Assembly (NCBI GenBank): GCA_029253285.1
Contig: JAQWZU010000130.1
Coordinates: 1 to 64,000, forward strand
Source: Akkermansiaceae bacterium
Lineage (GTDB): Bacteria; Verrucomicrobiota; Verrucomicrobiia; Verrucomicrobiales; Akkermansiaceae
Length of the DNA: 64,000 nucleotides
Reading direction: 5' to 3'
Shown: positions 1 to 7,831 of the stretch, in pieces
Position numbering within the stretch: position 1 is the first letter of the stretch
Layout of the letters: each line of letters starts with the position of its first letter
Translations under genes and position numbers: made by a program
The notes under the pieces: generated by a model
Told to the model about the DNA's origin: nothing
The model's database searches: none
Seen by the model: only the letters and a program-made list of their open reading frames with translations

Positions 1-320
1 GTCGTGTACCAAGCGGAGATCGTCATGCTCCCGCCCGCGAATGCGAACTCACCTGGATCACCAACTTGGATAATAGCCTGATTTCCAGCACTGTTTTCGA
101 GATCAACAGCGGAACCGAACTTGCCAGTAACGAAGGTGCCTGATGCCGCCCCAGTTACCGAGAGAGTTCCATCATTGGAGTCGTCCAGTCCAGCGTCGAG
201 GTTACCGTCAAAGGCCCAGTATTCCACCAAGTCGTCCACAAGTGCAGCTTCTGATAGAGGTGTGCTATAGAGTATTATTCCGGCGATAAACGCGGAAATC
301 GGAGAAGTCTGAATATTCAT
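1..320 (-). CDS. LamG/concanavalin-like secreted protein, N-terminal part (truncated by window edge)
   Basis: An open frame runs on the minus strand from ATG at 320 to the window start (106 complete codons, no stop), so the C-terminus lies outside. Residues 1-26 form a signal peptide with a hydrophobic core rich in I, A and G. The next part carries features of LamG-type laminin G/concanavalin A-like domains: LVEYWAFDGN, DSNDGTLS, GKFGSAVDLEN and MTISAWY. Such domains bind carbohydrate or mediate adhesion, and Verrucomicrobiota secrete many of them, often with a C-terminal sorting signal that cannot be seen here. No clear Shine-Dalgarno sequence precedes the ATG. The family call is fairly safe; ligand and function are unknown. 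Confidence 0.75.
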   Translation of the reverse strand, partial: MNIQTSPISAFIAGIILYSTPLSEAALVDDLVEYWAFDGNLDAGLDDSNDGTLSVTGAASGTFVTGKFGSAVDLENSAGNQAIIQVGDPGEFAFAGGSMTISAWYT

Positions 321-478
321 TAACTATGATGTTGTGCTGCTTACTCTGAGTGCGAGAAAGTTTAAGAATTAACCCATGTTGTGACTGCGAAAAATACTAT
401 GAAAATATTATTAAACGCAAATAGACATATACTTATTTGGTGAGAAATGAACCTCCGCCAAGAGAGTAGTCCAGAGTT

Positions 479-508
479 TTGACAACCCATTGTCGAGTAA
501 TTTATAAC
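479..508 (+). promoter_or_regulatory. Candidate sigma70-type promoter
   Basis: TTGACA at 479-484 and TATAAC at 503-508 are separated by 18 bp in an AT-rich stretch. They would drive the GIY-YIG/kptA pair on the plus strand. The spacing and near-consensus boxes are seen directly; activity is inferred. The rest of 321-654, the only gap over 300 bp without a gene, is AT-rich and shows no convincing coding sequence. It holds the short TTGTCGAG repeats listed separately. Confidence 0.4.
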
Positions 509-539
509 AATTCTATTATTTCACTCGATAGTTGTCGAG
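490..539. repeat. Three TCGAG-type half sites flanking the -10 box
   Basis: TTGTCGAG occurs at 490-497 and again at 532-539, and the inverted form ACTCGA sits at 523-528. The first copy lies between the candidate -35 and -10 boxes and the others just downstream of the -10. That arrangement would suit a transcription factor operator. It could be chance in so short a stretch. Confidence 0.3.
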
Positions 540-654
540 GTGCTGATTTTTAATGATCAAGAGGCCATGTCTCAGAAGTCTTCAAGGTGAATCATCTTTA
601 GACTTGTTAATAATTAGGGCTAGATGTGTGAGAGACCATGAGTGGACATCTATT

Positions 655-942
655 ATGGGCGAAGAAAGAGAAAGAATAGCAATTCATTCAAGTTGGTTTG
701 TCTATATCATTCGGTGTGGCGACCTCTCGCTCTACACTGGGATTGCTACTGATGTGGTCCGGCGATTTGGTGAGCATGAATCGCAGGGGGCAAAAGCGGC
801 CAAGTATCTTCGAGGGCGACTCCCCTTGACCTTGCTCTATCAACAGGAAATCGGAAGTCGCTCGGAGGCCAGCAAAGTCGAATTAAGAATCAAGTCGCTG
901 AGTCGGAAAGAAAAATTGGAGTTAATCAAGGCGCTGAAATGA
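655..942 (+). CDS. GIY-YIG nuclease family protein (UPF0213/YhbQ-like)
   Basis: This 95-residue protein is a single GIY-YIG domain. It has WFVYIIRCGDLSLYTGIA (the GIY-YIG half motifs appear as VYI and YTG), then RRFGEHESQGAKAAKYLRGR with the conserved basic patch. A glutamate in SKVELRIKSLSRKEK fits the metal-binding helix. Length and architecture match the YhbQ/UPF0213 group of small stand-alone GIY-YIG proteins. The start at 655 is preferred because the 34 extra residues from an upstream ATG at 553 do not look like part of the domain. Its stop overlaps the kptA start in an ATGA tetranucleotide (939-942), implying translational coupling. Substrate unknown; structure-specific DNA cleavage is known for relatives. 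Confidence 0.8.
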   Translation: MGEERERIAIHSSWFVYIIRCGDLSLYTGIATDVVRRFGEHESQGAKAAKYLRGRLPLTLLYQQEIGSRSEASKVELRIKSLSRKEKLELIKALK

Positions 943-1487
943 GCAGATCTCAAAATCGTCTGAGTCGCACGCTGAGTTTGGTGCTGAGGCATGATCCAGG
1001 GGTGATCGGATTGATCCTCGATAACCATGGCTGGGCCCGGATTGACGAGTTGCTGGATTGTATGAATCGGAAGGGGAAGTGGGTTGATCGCGATCTGCTC
1101 GAAAAGATCGTGGCTGAAAGCGACAAACAGCGCTTTCGAATTTCCGAGGACGGAAAGAGGGTGCGGGCAAATCAGGGTCATTCGATTTTGATCGAACTAA
1201 ATTTTGAGAAAAAAGCTCCTCCGCAATGGCTCTATCATGGAACGGCGAGCCGTTTTATGGACGCGATTGAACGCGAGGGCCTGCAAAAGCAATCACGTCA
1301 TCATGTGCAGCTTAGTGGAAACCAGGAAACGGCGCGTAAGGTGGGTGCGAGGCATGGTAAACCGGTCGTGCTGGAAGTCGCGGCGCAGTTGATGGTGAGT
1401 CACGGGTATCAATTTTTTCAATCCGAGAACGGGGTGTGGTTGGTCGATGAAGTGCCTCCGGATTATCTCAATCAGCAGTTTACTTAG
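939..1487 (+). CDS. kptA: RNA 2'-phosphotransferase, KptA/Tpt1 family
   Basis: This 182-residue protein matches the Tpt1/KptA family over its full length. The N-terminal winged-helix part contains SRTLSLVLRHDP, with the conserved Arg-His pair at residues 17-18. The linker has the signature RANQGHS. The ADP-ribosyltransferase-like half has LYHGTASRFMDAIEREGL and SRHHVQLS. The family transfers an internal RNA 2'-phosphate to NAD+, releasing ADP-ribose 1'',2''-cyclic phosphate and nicotinamide. In fungi this completes tRNA splicing; its bacterial substrate is not settled. It is coupled to the upstream GIY-YIG gene by a 4-bp overlap, which is the main clue to a possible joint nucleic-acid repair role. 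Confidence 0.93.
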   Translation: MSRSQNRLSRTLSLVLRHDPGVIGLILDNHGWARIDELLDCMNRKGKWVDRDLLEKIVAESDKQRFRISEDGKRVRANQGHSILIELNFEKKAPPQWLYHGTASRFMDAIEREGLQKQSRHHVQLSGNQETARKVGARHGKPVVLEVAAQLMVSHGYQFFQSENGVWLVDEVPPDYLNQQFT

Positions 1488-2092
1488 GACGGGGTAAGTT
1501 GCTGAATCAGGGGATCAAGTGGCGCTTCGATGGTGAGGTCTTCTTTGGTGACCGGATGTTGGAGCTTGAGAGATTTGGCTTGGAGGAGCATGCGGGTGCC
1601 GGTGGCGTATTTTGCACCAAGTTGGTCGCAGCGTTCGATTTCGGCGTAGCGATAGTCTCCGACGATGGGGAGATTGTTGAGAGCGAGGTGGCGGCGGATT
1701 TGGTGGAATCGTCCGCTTTTGGGGCTGGCCTCAATGAGGGTGAGTTCTGGAGGGATTTTCTGAAGAATTCGAAAATGAGTCTCCGCAGGCTTGGCTTCGC
1801 TGGTGTCGTTTTTTGCGAGAGCTTCCCTACAATTCCATTGATCTTGATCAGGGAATCCGTCGATGATGGCGAGGTAGGTCTTGTGGACTTCGTGTCGCTC
1901 GAAAGCGAAGTGCAATTCGCGTGCGACGTCGCGATCGGTGGCGAAGAGGAGGACTCCCGAAGTGGGTCGGTCGAGGCGGTGGATAGGGTGGACTTGCCGG
2001 CCGATCTGATCGCGGAGGATCTTCATCGTGACTTCGTCGTCGGGTTGCGGTTTATCGGCCGGGATGACCATTTGCCCGGCGAGTTTGTCCAC
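1484..2092 (-). CDS. RluA/TruC-type RNA pseudouridine synthase with unclear start codon
   Basis: The frame has the pseudouridine synthase core HPIHRLDRPTSGVLLFA with the catalytic Asp at residue 41 from the GTG at 2092. The stretch VTMKILRDQIGRQVHPIHRLDRP closely resembles TruC, which modifies U65 of tRNA. Later motifs are ETHFRILQ, SGRFHQIRRHLA and LPIVGDYRYA. The oddity is the N-terminus. The family's first beta strand (IDILFQDQWIVAVDKLAG) is encoded in frame upstream of the GTG, from 2128. Between the in-frame TAA at 2138-2140 and the GTG there is no ATG, GTG or TTG. Translation may start at ATC (2126-2128) or ATT (2120-2122), or the native start may have been lost. It converges on kptA with a 4-bp overlap. 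Confidence 0.85.
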   Translation of the reverse strand: MDKLAGQMVIPADKPQPDDEVTMKILRDQIGRQVHPIHRLDRPTSGVLLFATDRDVARELHFAFERHEVHKTYLAIIDGFPDQDQWNCREALAKNDTSEAKPAETHFRILQKIPPELTLIEASPKSGRFHQIRRHLALNNLPIVGDYRYAEIERCDQLGAKYATGTRMLLQAKSLKLQHPVTKEDLTIEAPLDPLIQQLTPS

Positions 2093-2184
2093 CGCGACGA
2101 TCCATTGATCCTGGAAAAGAATATCGATGGCTTGGGTTTACAGCGAGCGGAGAGATAATCGAGGGTTTTTCGTTTGCGAAGAGG

Positions 2185-3441
2185 ATGGATCTAATGCAGA
2201 GATTCGGGGTGAAGCGTTTGATCTACATGTTATTCGGAATACTCCCGCTGAACGGTGATGAGGTCACGATCATGGCGGCTAATATCAGTAGTGGGAATGG
2301 TCAGTCTTATGATCCCGGAGAAGGGGTGAGGATTTTCAAGGGACTGAAGCCGGATATTGTCCTAATTCAGGAGTTTAATATCGGGAGTAATACCGATGCG
2401 CAATTACGGGCCCTGGTGACTGATGCCTTTGGTGCGGAGTTTTCGTATGTCGAAGAAGGAAAGCCGTCGGGAGATATTCAAAATGGAGTGATTAGTAGAT
2501 TTCCGATTCTCCAATCAGGGATTTGGGATGACGACGATATGTCCAATCGCGAATTTGTCTGGGCGCAGATCGATGTTCCGGGCGAAAAGAATCTCTGGGT
2601 AATTAGTGTGCACTTTAAGGCCAGTTCCAGTGGCGCTTCGCGCAGGGTTGGGCAGGCAGAGCAATTGGCGGAATACATCGAGGCGAATGTTCCGGCTGAT
2701 GATTACCTTGTGATTGGAGGTGACTTTAACGCGCAGAATCGCACGGAGTCTTTTTTAAATGAACTCGATCATCTCGTGAAGGTGACTGCGCCCTGGCCGG
2801 TGGATCGGAATGGCGATGGTGATACCAATGCGGGGCGTTCAAGGCCCTACGACTGGGTGATGGTGGAACCTGATTTAAATAGCCTTGAAGTGCCGACAGT
2901 GTTGGGCGGGCGGAGTTATGCCAACGGAATTGTCTTTGATAGCCGGGTCTTCACTCCGCTCTCTGCAGTGGCTCCTGTTTTAGCTGGAGACAGCGGGGCT
3001 TCTCAAATGCAGCACATGGCAGTGATGCGAACCTATGACTTTCCCCCGGAGCTCGATGATTATGAAAGCTGGGTAGTGGAGAGATTTTCGGCACAAGAGT
3101 ATGCCCAAGGCGAATCGATTTGGGGTGCGCTAGCCGATCCTGATGGCGATGCTTCAGTCAATTTGCTCGAGTATGCCTTCGGGACCGATCCGACGGTTGC
3201 GGGGAGTCGGGAAAAGTTTCCGAAAGTGACAATCGTCTCTGGGGAAGATGTTGTGAGTTTCCTGGTTAGAGAGGGGTCTGCGCTTACCTATGAACTCCAG
3301 GTCTCGGATAATCTCAGTGACTTCGTCGAGTTGTCGGGTGAAGTTGTCAGCGATGGGCCGGTGAGCGATGGTTTCAAAATGAGAACGGTGACCTTGCCGC
3401 CTTCGAATAGAAAGTTCTTCAGGCTCAAAGTTGTGCGCTAG
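2185..3441 (+). CDS. Secreted endonuclease/exonuclease/phosphatase family protein with C-terminal DPDGD module
   Basis: The 418-residue protein has an endonuclease/exonuclease/phosphatase fold at about residues 25-290. Metal and catalytic residues are visible: Glu63 in LIQEFN, His143 in ISVHFKASSS, Asp180 and Asn182 in GGDFNAQ, and Asp223 in RPYDWVMV. A hydrophobic stretch near residues 10-22 fits a signal sequence. The C-terminal ~125 residues begin with YESWVVERFS, carry DPDGDASVNLLEYAFGTDP and end in NRKFFRLKVVR. A similar tail occurs on the selenoprotein at 28162. Relatives include DNase I-like nucleases and sphingomyelinases, so the substrate (nucleic acid or phospholipid) cannot be decided. 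The gene ends against the convergent DUF6288-like gene. Confidence 0.8.
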   Translation: MDLMQRFGVKRLIYMLFGILPLNGDEVTIMAANISSGNGQSYDPGEGVRIFKGLKPDIVLIQEFNIGSNTDAQLRALVTDAFGAEFSYVEEGKPSGDIQNGVISRFPILQSGIWDDDDMSNREFVWAQIDVPGEKNLWVISVHFKASSSGASRRVGQAEQLAEYIEANVPADDYLVIGGDFNAQNRTESFLNELDHLVKVTAPWPVDRNGDGDTNAGRSRPYDWVMVEPDLNSLEVPTVLGGRSYANGIVFDSRVFTPLSAVAPVLAGDSGASQMQHMAVMRTYDFPPELDDYESWVVERFSAQEYAQGESIWGALADPDGDASVNLLEYAFGTDPTVAGSREKFPKVTIVSGEDVVSFLVREGSALTYELQVSDNLSDFVELSGEVVSDGPVSDGFKMRTVTLPPSNRKFFRLKVVR

Positions 3442-5975
3442 AGGATTTCAATTTCCCGCACGAAGAGGCTTTTTTTGTCGGGTTCGCTATCATTCACCGC
3501 TTCGAATCGCAGGTAGCGGATTTTGACTTCTTTATTCAACTTGAGTGTTTGTTCCGGTTCCCAGGATGTTGCGCTTTTTTCTCCGAGAAGAAGTGGCGAT
3601 TGATCTGTCGATTGACTTCCTTTGAGGCTCCATTTTGAGGGGGTTCGTTTTTGGTCAGCGAAGTGGATTTTCACTCCTTTGATCGTTCTAGCTTCTCCGA
3701 AGTCAATGACGAGATGGTGAGGGTATCCTTTGGTTCCCTCGCCGATGTCAGCCAGCCAAGATTTGTTGCGATCGCCATCGATGCTTCGTGAGGCGCGGCG
3801 AATGGCTTCGGCCAGGTCGCGGTGTCCGGAGGCGGCGATAATTTTCCATTTGGCGGGGGCGGGGCCGAAGGTTTTGGAATTGATGGGGCCTGAATTTCCA
3901 ACCTTGTCGATAACGAGAGCGGAAATTTTTCCGGAGTCGAATGGGAAGGGTTTTTGGAACTTGGGAGATTCCTTTGTCGGTTCCGAGCCGTCCACGGTGT
4001 AGCGAACCCGGTTGCCGGGAATCGTTCCCTCCAGTGAGACGAGACCATCGCGGCTGCGCTTGATTCGGACGGGGGAGACCGGAGTGGTGAGAGCGGAGAC
4101 GTCCACCCACTTGCTGTCCTTGGCCCCGGTGAGGTGGAGGGTTTTGTTGGGTGCGGCCAAGACGAGGGCGTAGGTTGCGCTGATGAGATCGTCTTCGCCC
4201 ATGTAAGGCGCGCCCATGTGTGGCGTTGAGAATCGCAAGCCGTATCCGGGTTCCCAGGCGAGGGCGAACCACCAGGCGTATTGTTTGATGACGTCGCGGT
4301 AGGCGTCTTGGTTGGTGAGATTGAGGGCGAGCAAGCCGAGCGCTCCACCGGGCTCGCCATAGGCATGGGAATTACGAATCCACGGGTGGCGTTCGTGCAT
4401 GATCTTGGTGAGCGCGTCGCGCATGTCGGGACGTTCGCCCCGGAGTTCGCAAGCCATCGCGCAAAGCCCGCTGCGGCTCCAAAATTCGCCAAGGTCTTTA
4501 TAGGAGGCGTTGTATCCCATGGCGCCGTGACCATTTTTTGATTTCGGGTCGGACCAACTGTGTTCGATGTAAGGAGTGAGTTCTTCCCAAATCTCGGATT
4601 TCATACCGCATCGCTTGGCGAGGGCTTCGAAGACGATGAGGTGGGCGAGGGGGGCCATGAGTGCTTTTTGGCCGTAAGGAAGTCCGCCGATGCCGTGGCC
4701 GAGAGCAGGCATGCCCCACTTTGAAGTGTGCGTGCCGGTAAGGGCCCAGTCGCGAATGTCTTGCATGCGTCCCAGGACTCTATCGTCTCCGCTGGCGAGG
4801 TAATATTCCGAGTAAAGGATCCCCGCGTAAGCAGAATGCCAGAAGCCGAGGTTGCCGAATTTTTCCGCTTCGGGGTAGCGGTTGAGAAGGTAGTCGACGG
4901 CCTTTTTGATGCGTTCGGTATGCTGCGTGTCCCGAGTGGCCATGAGGGCGAGCGCGGAGAAGGTGGTGCGAATGGGGTCGCGGCTCCACGATCCGTCGGG
5001 ACGTTGGTTTTTGACGAGATAGGCAATCAGATCCTGATGAAGAACGTTAGCTGTTTTGTCTTTGCCGGGATCGAGGTTGGAAAAGTTCATCGCGCGGGGA
5101 ACCTTCAATTGAAGTCGCTCGAGCTTTCCTTTTCTCAAGACTCCAAGCTCGACGATGTTGCGCATGTCTTCGCGTCTCTGGGGGGAGGCGGCGGCGAGAA
5201 CCGCTCTTCCCAGAGTGGATTCATGGCTGTGATGAAACCAATCCCAACCGGGTTTCAGGTCATTGAGAGGGAGAGGCCGGCGATTGACTTCGATAATCCG
5301 GTCACCGGGTTTGAGCCCGGCTTTGTCTGCGGCGAGTCCTTTGCGGACTTCCATGACAGGGAGCATGGTTTGGGCGTGTTCCGTCATCGCGGAGAATCCG
5401 AGAGATCCGGCATTGAGCTTGTCGGGCCCGAGTCCGCCATTGGAGCGACCGAATAGGTGTTTGCCGGGCTTGCTATTGATACGGCAAAGGTGAACTCCCT
5501 GACTTTGGACGCCGCCTCCGGAGATTGTAAGTTGGAGCGTGAGCTTTTTGCCGAAAAGCTGCGCTGTTTTCTCGGGAGGGATCTCCGCCCACAACCTTCC
5601 GGACTTACCTGGGGTGGTGAGGATGCTGGCAACGATTTTGTTTTGCTCATCGGAGAGAGCCAGCTTGGCCTTTCCGGAACTTTTGAGAGAATCAAAGCCG
5701 AGGAAGGTTGTCCATTCACCTCCCGCCTTGCTTTCCTTTTCGGTGAGGGCCTGGAAATTGATTGTGCGGGTCAGCGTGAGGCCAGTGGGCAAAATGAATC
5801 CCGATTGCTCTTCTTGTTCCCAGACTTTGATGTCCGCTTTTTTACCCTCTTTGATCTTCCACCCAACCGGGAGCGCTTTGGGATTCTTGCTCTTGCTGAA
5901 ATCGCCTAATTTCGAGTCGATAGGGGCCGCCTTGGTGATTCCAAAGCCTAAAATCAAAATTGTAAATAACCGCAT
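3438..5975 (-). CDS. DUF6288-like secreted protein: PDZ + alpha/alpha toroid + discoidin-like domain
   Basis: An 845-residue exported protein (signal peptide MRLFTILILGFGITKAA). About residues 190-290 form a PDZ-like domain with MEVRKGLAADKAGLKPGDRI. About 310-620 is an alpha/alpha-toroid resembling prenyltransferase/terpene cyclase repeats (DLIAYLVKNQRPDGSWSRDP, several GxxxL/H-rich helices). About 640-700 has a chitobiase C-terminal-like stretch (RYTVDGSEPTKESPKF), and the last ~130 residues look like an F5/8 discoidin domain (HHLVIDFGEARTIKGVKIHF, IRYLRFEAVNDSEPD). This order resembles DUF6288 proteins of Verrucomicrobiota and Planctomycetota, a family I name from memory. Enzyme activity is unknown; a carbohydrate-linked periplasmic role is inferred only from the discoidin part and the neighbourhood. 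Confidence 0.7.
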   Translation of the reverse strand: MRLFTILILGFGITKAAPIDSKLGDFSKSKNPKALPVGWKIKEGKKADIKVWEQEEQSGFILPTGLTLTRTINFQALTEKESKAGGEWTTFLGFDSLKSSGKAKLALSDEQNKIVASILTTPGKSGRLWAEIPPEKTAQLFGKKLTLQLTISGGGVQSQGVHLCRINSKPGKHLFGRSNGGLGPDKLNAGSLGFSAMTEHAQTMLPVMEVRKGLAADKAGLKPGDRIIEVNRRPLPLNDLKPGWDWFHHSHESTLGRAVLAAASPQRREDMRNIVELGVLRKGKLERLQLKVPRAMNFSNLDPGKDKTANVLHQDLIAYLVKNQRPDGSWSRDPIRTTFSALALMATRDTQHTERIKKAVDYLLNRYPEAEKFGNLGFWHSAYAGILYSEYYLASGDDRVLGRMQDIRDWALTGTHTSKWGMPALGHGIGGLPYGQKALMAPLAHLIVFEALAKRCGMKSEIWEELTPYIEHSWSDPKSKNGHGAMGYNASYKDLGEFWSRSGLCAMACELRGERPDMRDALTKIMHERHPWIRNSHAYGEPGGALGLLALNLTNQDAYRDVIKQYAWWFALAWEPGYGLRFSTPHMGAPYMGEDDLISATYALVLAAPNKTLHLTGAKDSKWVDVSALTTPVSPVRIKRSRDGLVSLEGTIPGNRVRYTVDGSEPTKESPKFQKPFPFDSGKISALVIDKVGNSGPINSKTFGPAPAKWKIIAASGHRDLAEAIRRASRSIDGDRNKSWLADIGEGTKGYPHHLVIDFGEARTIKGVKIHFADQKRTPSKWSLKGSQSTDQSPLLLGEKSATSWEPEQTLKLNKEVKIRYLRFEAVNDSEPDKKSLFVREIEIL

Positions 5976-5992
5976 GGAGTAACCATTGCCGA

Positions 5993-6760
5993 TTATGAGG
6001 CTCTTGTCTTTCCAGAAATTTCAGGAAGCTTTTCAGTGGACGGTTTTGGGGCGATTTTCAAGAGGATGAAGTAAAGCGTGAAGGCGATGCCCTGGAGGGT
6101 AATCAGGTAGTAGGGATACGGTCCCATGTGGTCGAAGAGGGTTCCGGGATTCGGGAGCTCATTGAGGAATCCGTAGTTCTGCCCGATGATCCAGTTGATC
6201 GTCATGACGATGGCCATGTAGCCCCAGCTCCAGAAGAAGATTCGCAGGAGGGCTCTTTTCTCTGGAACGATTTTCAGCCCCCAGACCAGGAAAATGGCGG
6301 CAATGGGAACTCCACCATGTTGTAAGAAAAAAACGTAAAATTCAATGCTAGAGCCGTCAAACAAGAGGGTTGGCGTAATTAAGCCCTGCGTCGTTCCCGC
6401 GAGACCCCAGAGAAATCCAATTTCGGTGATACGTTGGCTTCCGGTGACGAGGGCGTAGGCGAGAAGAAAGGATACGACGTCGCAAAGGTAGAGTGGAAGC
6501 GCGGATTTGACGACCATTTCCCACCCGAAGGAACCGGTGCCGTAGCGGACGAGAGTGAGGACGGGGTCGAGTGAGACGGCGGTGACAAGAAGGACCGCCA
6601 TGGTGTAGCGAACTCGTTTGAGGATTTTTGGATCGGGCGATTTTCGAGCGCAGCGGGTTAGGGCAAATGCCGTCAAAAAGGTGACGAGGATGGCGAGGAG
6701 GTGAGCGATTCCGAAAAGCTGGAATTGCACCAGGAAGGAGAAATAGTCGGGGAAGATCAT
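5993..6760 (-). CDS. TIGR02206/YwaF-type integral membrane protein
   Basis: A 255-residue membrane protein with about seven hydrophobic segments. It begins FQLFGIAHLLAILVTFLTAF and carries ALPLYLCDVVSFLLAYALV and the conserved FLQHGGVPIAAIFLVWGL, then NWIIGQNYGFLNELPNPGTL and MGPYPYYLI. These motifs match the TIGR02206 family (B. subtilis YwaF), whose molecular role is not known. It lies 17 bp downstream of the start of the DUF6288-like gene, on the same strand, so it is probably transcribed ahead of that gene. Confidence 0.8.
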   Translation of the reverse strand: MIFPDYFSFLVQFQLFGIAHLLAILVTFLTAFALTRCARKSPDPKILKRVRYTMAVLLVTAVSLDPVLTLVRYGTGSFGWEMVVKSALPLYLCDVVSFLLAYALVTGSQRITEIGFLWGLAGTTQGLITPTLLFDGSSIEFYVFFLQHGGVPIAAIFLVWGLKIVPEKRALLRIFFWSWGYMAIVMTINWIIGQNYGFLNELPNPGTLFDHMGPYPYYLITLQGIAFTLYFILLKIAPKPSTEKLPEISGKTRAS

Positions 6761-6832
6761 GTCGAGGAGACTGTGGAAAGATCGGGTAGGAGGATCATCG
6801 AGAATTGGTGAGGGATCATCGAGTGCCGTGAT

Positions 6833-7726
6833 TTATTTCCCGAGCCACCCATAACCGCGCATCCATTCTTCGCAGGCGGACGACCAAGCATTGGTGGCGG
6901 CTATCTTATGAGCGAGTCCGACGCCGTGACGACCTTTGCGGTAGATGTGAAGTTCCGCCGGGACCTTGGCTTTTCGGAGGGCGAGATAGAACTGCACGCT
7001 GTTTTCGGGAGGCACCAAGGTGTCTTCGTCAGTGTGGAAGAGGAAGGTCGGCGGAGTCTCCGAGCTGACTTGTTTGTCGTTGGAAAGGTGGTTGATGAGG
7101 TCCTTGCCAGGAGTTTCTCCGATGAGGTTTCTCTGCGAGCCCTTGTGGGTTGAGTCCTGTCCGAAGGTGATGACCGGATAGCAAAGGATCATGAAATTCG
7201 GGCGCGAGCTTTGTTTGTTGATTGGGTCTTTGGCCTGCGGGTTGCCGAGGTCGAAATGAGTCCCGGTGGTGGCGGCTAGATGGCCACCGGCGGAGAAGCC
7301 CATGATGCCGACTTTGCTGGGGTCGATCTTGAGATCTGCTGACTTGGAGCGGACGGTGCGGATTGCGCGTTGGGCATCCATCAAGGGAACGGGATGCTTG
7401 TAGCCGCCATTGCCGCGGCGATAATCGAGAATGACTGCGGTCACTCCGAGTGAGGCGAACCATTCACCAATGTCGTGGCCTTCGTGTCCGTTGGCGAGTC
7501 CGTGGTATCCGCCGCCCGGGCAGACCACGACGGCGGTGCCATTTGCCTTGTCGGCGGCGGGAGCGTAGGTGAGGAGGGAAGGAATGTCTTTTTTGGGGTC
7601 GCTTCCTTTGCTCTTGGGAGGTCCATCAGGCCAGAGGAGTTCTTTGATTGGCTTCTGGGCTTGGAGAGTGAGCATGCTCATGAAGAGCAAGCTTCCGGTT
7701 GCAAAAAGAATTGGGAGCTTCGCCAT
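6833..7726 (-). CDS. Secreted alpha/beta hydrolase (BD-FAE/acetylxylan esterase-like)
   Basis: A 297-residue exported esterase with signal peptide MAKLPILFATGSLLFMSMLTLQAQ. It has the oxyanion motif VVVCPGGGYHGLANGHEG and the nucleophile elbow GFSAGG (Ser145). The acid is in HTDEDTLVPPENS and the histidine in KGRHGVGL. The sequence resembles the BD-FAE group of carbohydrate esterases and hydrolases that remove acetyl or feruloyl groups from plant or algal polysaccharides. This is consistent with the surrounding secreted catabolic genes but the substrate is not shown. It sits downstream of a strong terminator (7778-7812), so it probably has its own promoter. Confidence 0.82.
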   Translation of the reverse strand: MAKLPILFATGSLLFMSMLTLQAQKPIKELLWPDGPPKSKGSDPKKDIPSLLTYAPAADKANGTAVVVCPGGGYHGLANGHEGHDIGEWFASLGVTAVILDYRRGNGGYKHPVPLMDAQRAIRTVRSKSADLKIDPSKVGIMGFSAGGHLAATTGTHFDLGNPQAKDPINKQSSRPNFMILCYPVITFGQDSTHKGSQRNLIGETPGKDLINHLSNDKQVSSETPPTFLFHTDEDTLVPPENSVQFYLALRKAKVPAELHIYRKGRHGVGLAHKIAATNAWSSACEEWMRGYGWLGK

Positions 7727-7777
7727 CCCTCAAATTCGGTTTTTGTGGAAGATAGGTCAATCTTGTTTATCGCACCC

Positions 7778-7812
7778 AAAAAAAGACCGACAGGAAACTG
7801 CCGGTCTTTTTT
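7778..7812 (-). terminator. Strong bidirectional-looking intrinsic terminator
   Basis: GACCG (7785-7789) pairs with CGGTC (7802-7806) and CAG (7791-7793) with CTG (7798-7800), around a GAAA tetraloop, with one A/C mismatch. Seven A residues precede and six T residues follow, so it can end transcription in both directions. It lies just past the stop of the Gfo/Idh/MocA gene and should end that minus-strand transcript. Confidence 0.85.
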
Positions 7813-7831
7813 GAAAAAATTCTCTGGAGAA

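Noticed and set aside
553-654. Long N-terminal extension of the GIY-YIG protein from ATG 553
   Set aside because: The 34 extra residues have no similarity to the domain and the usual family length fits a start at 655.
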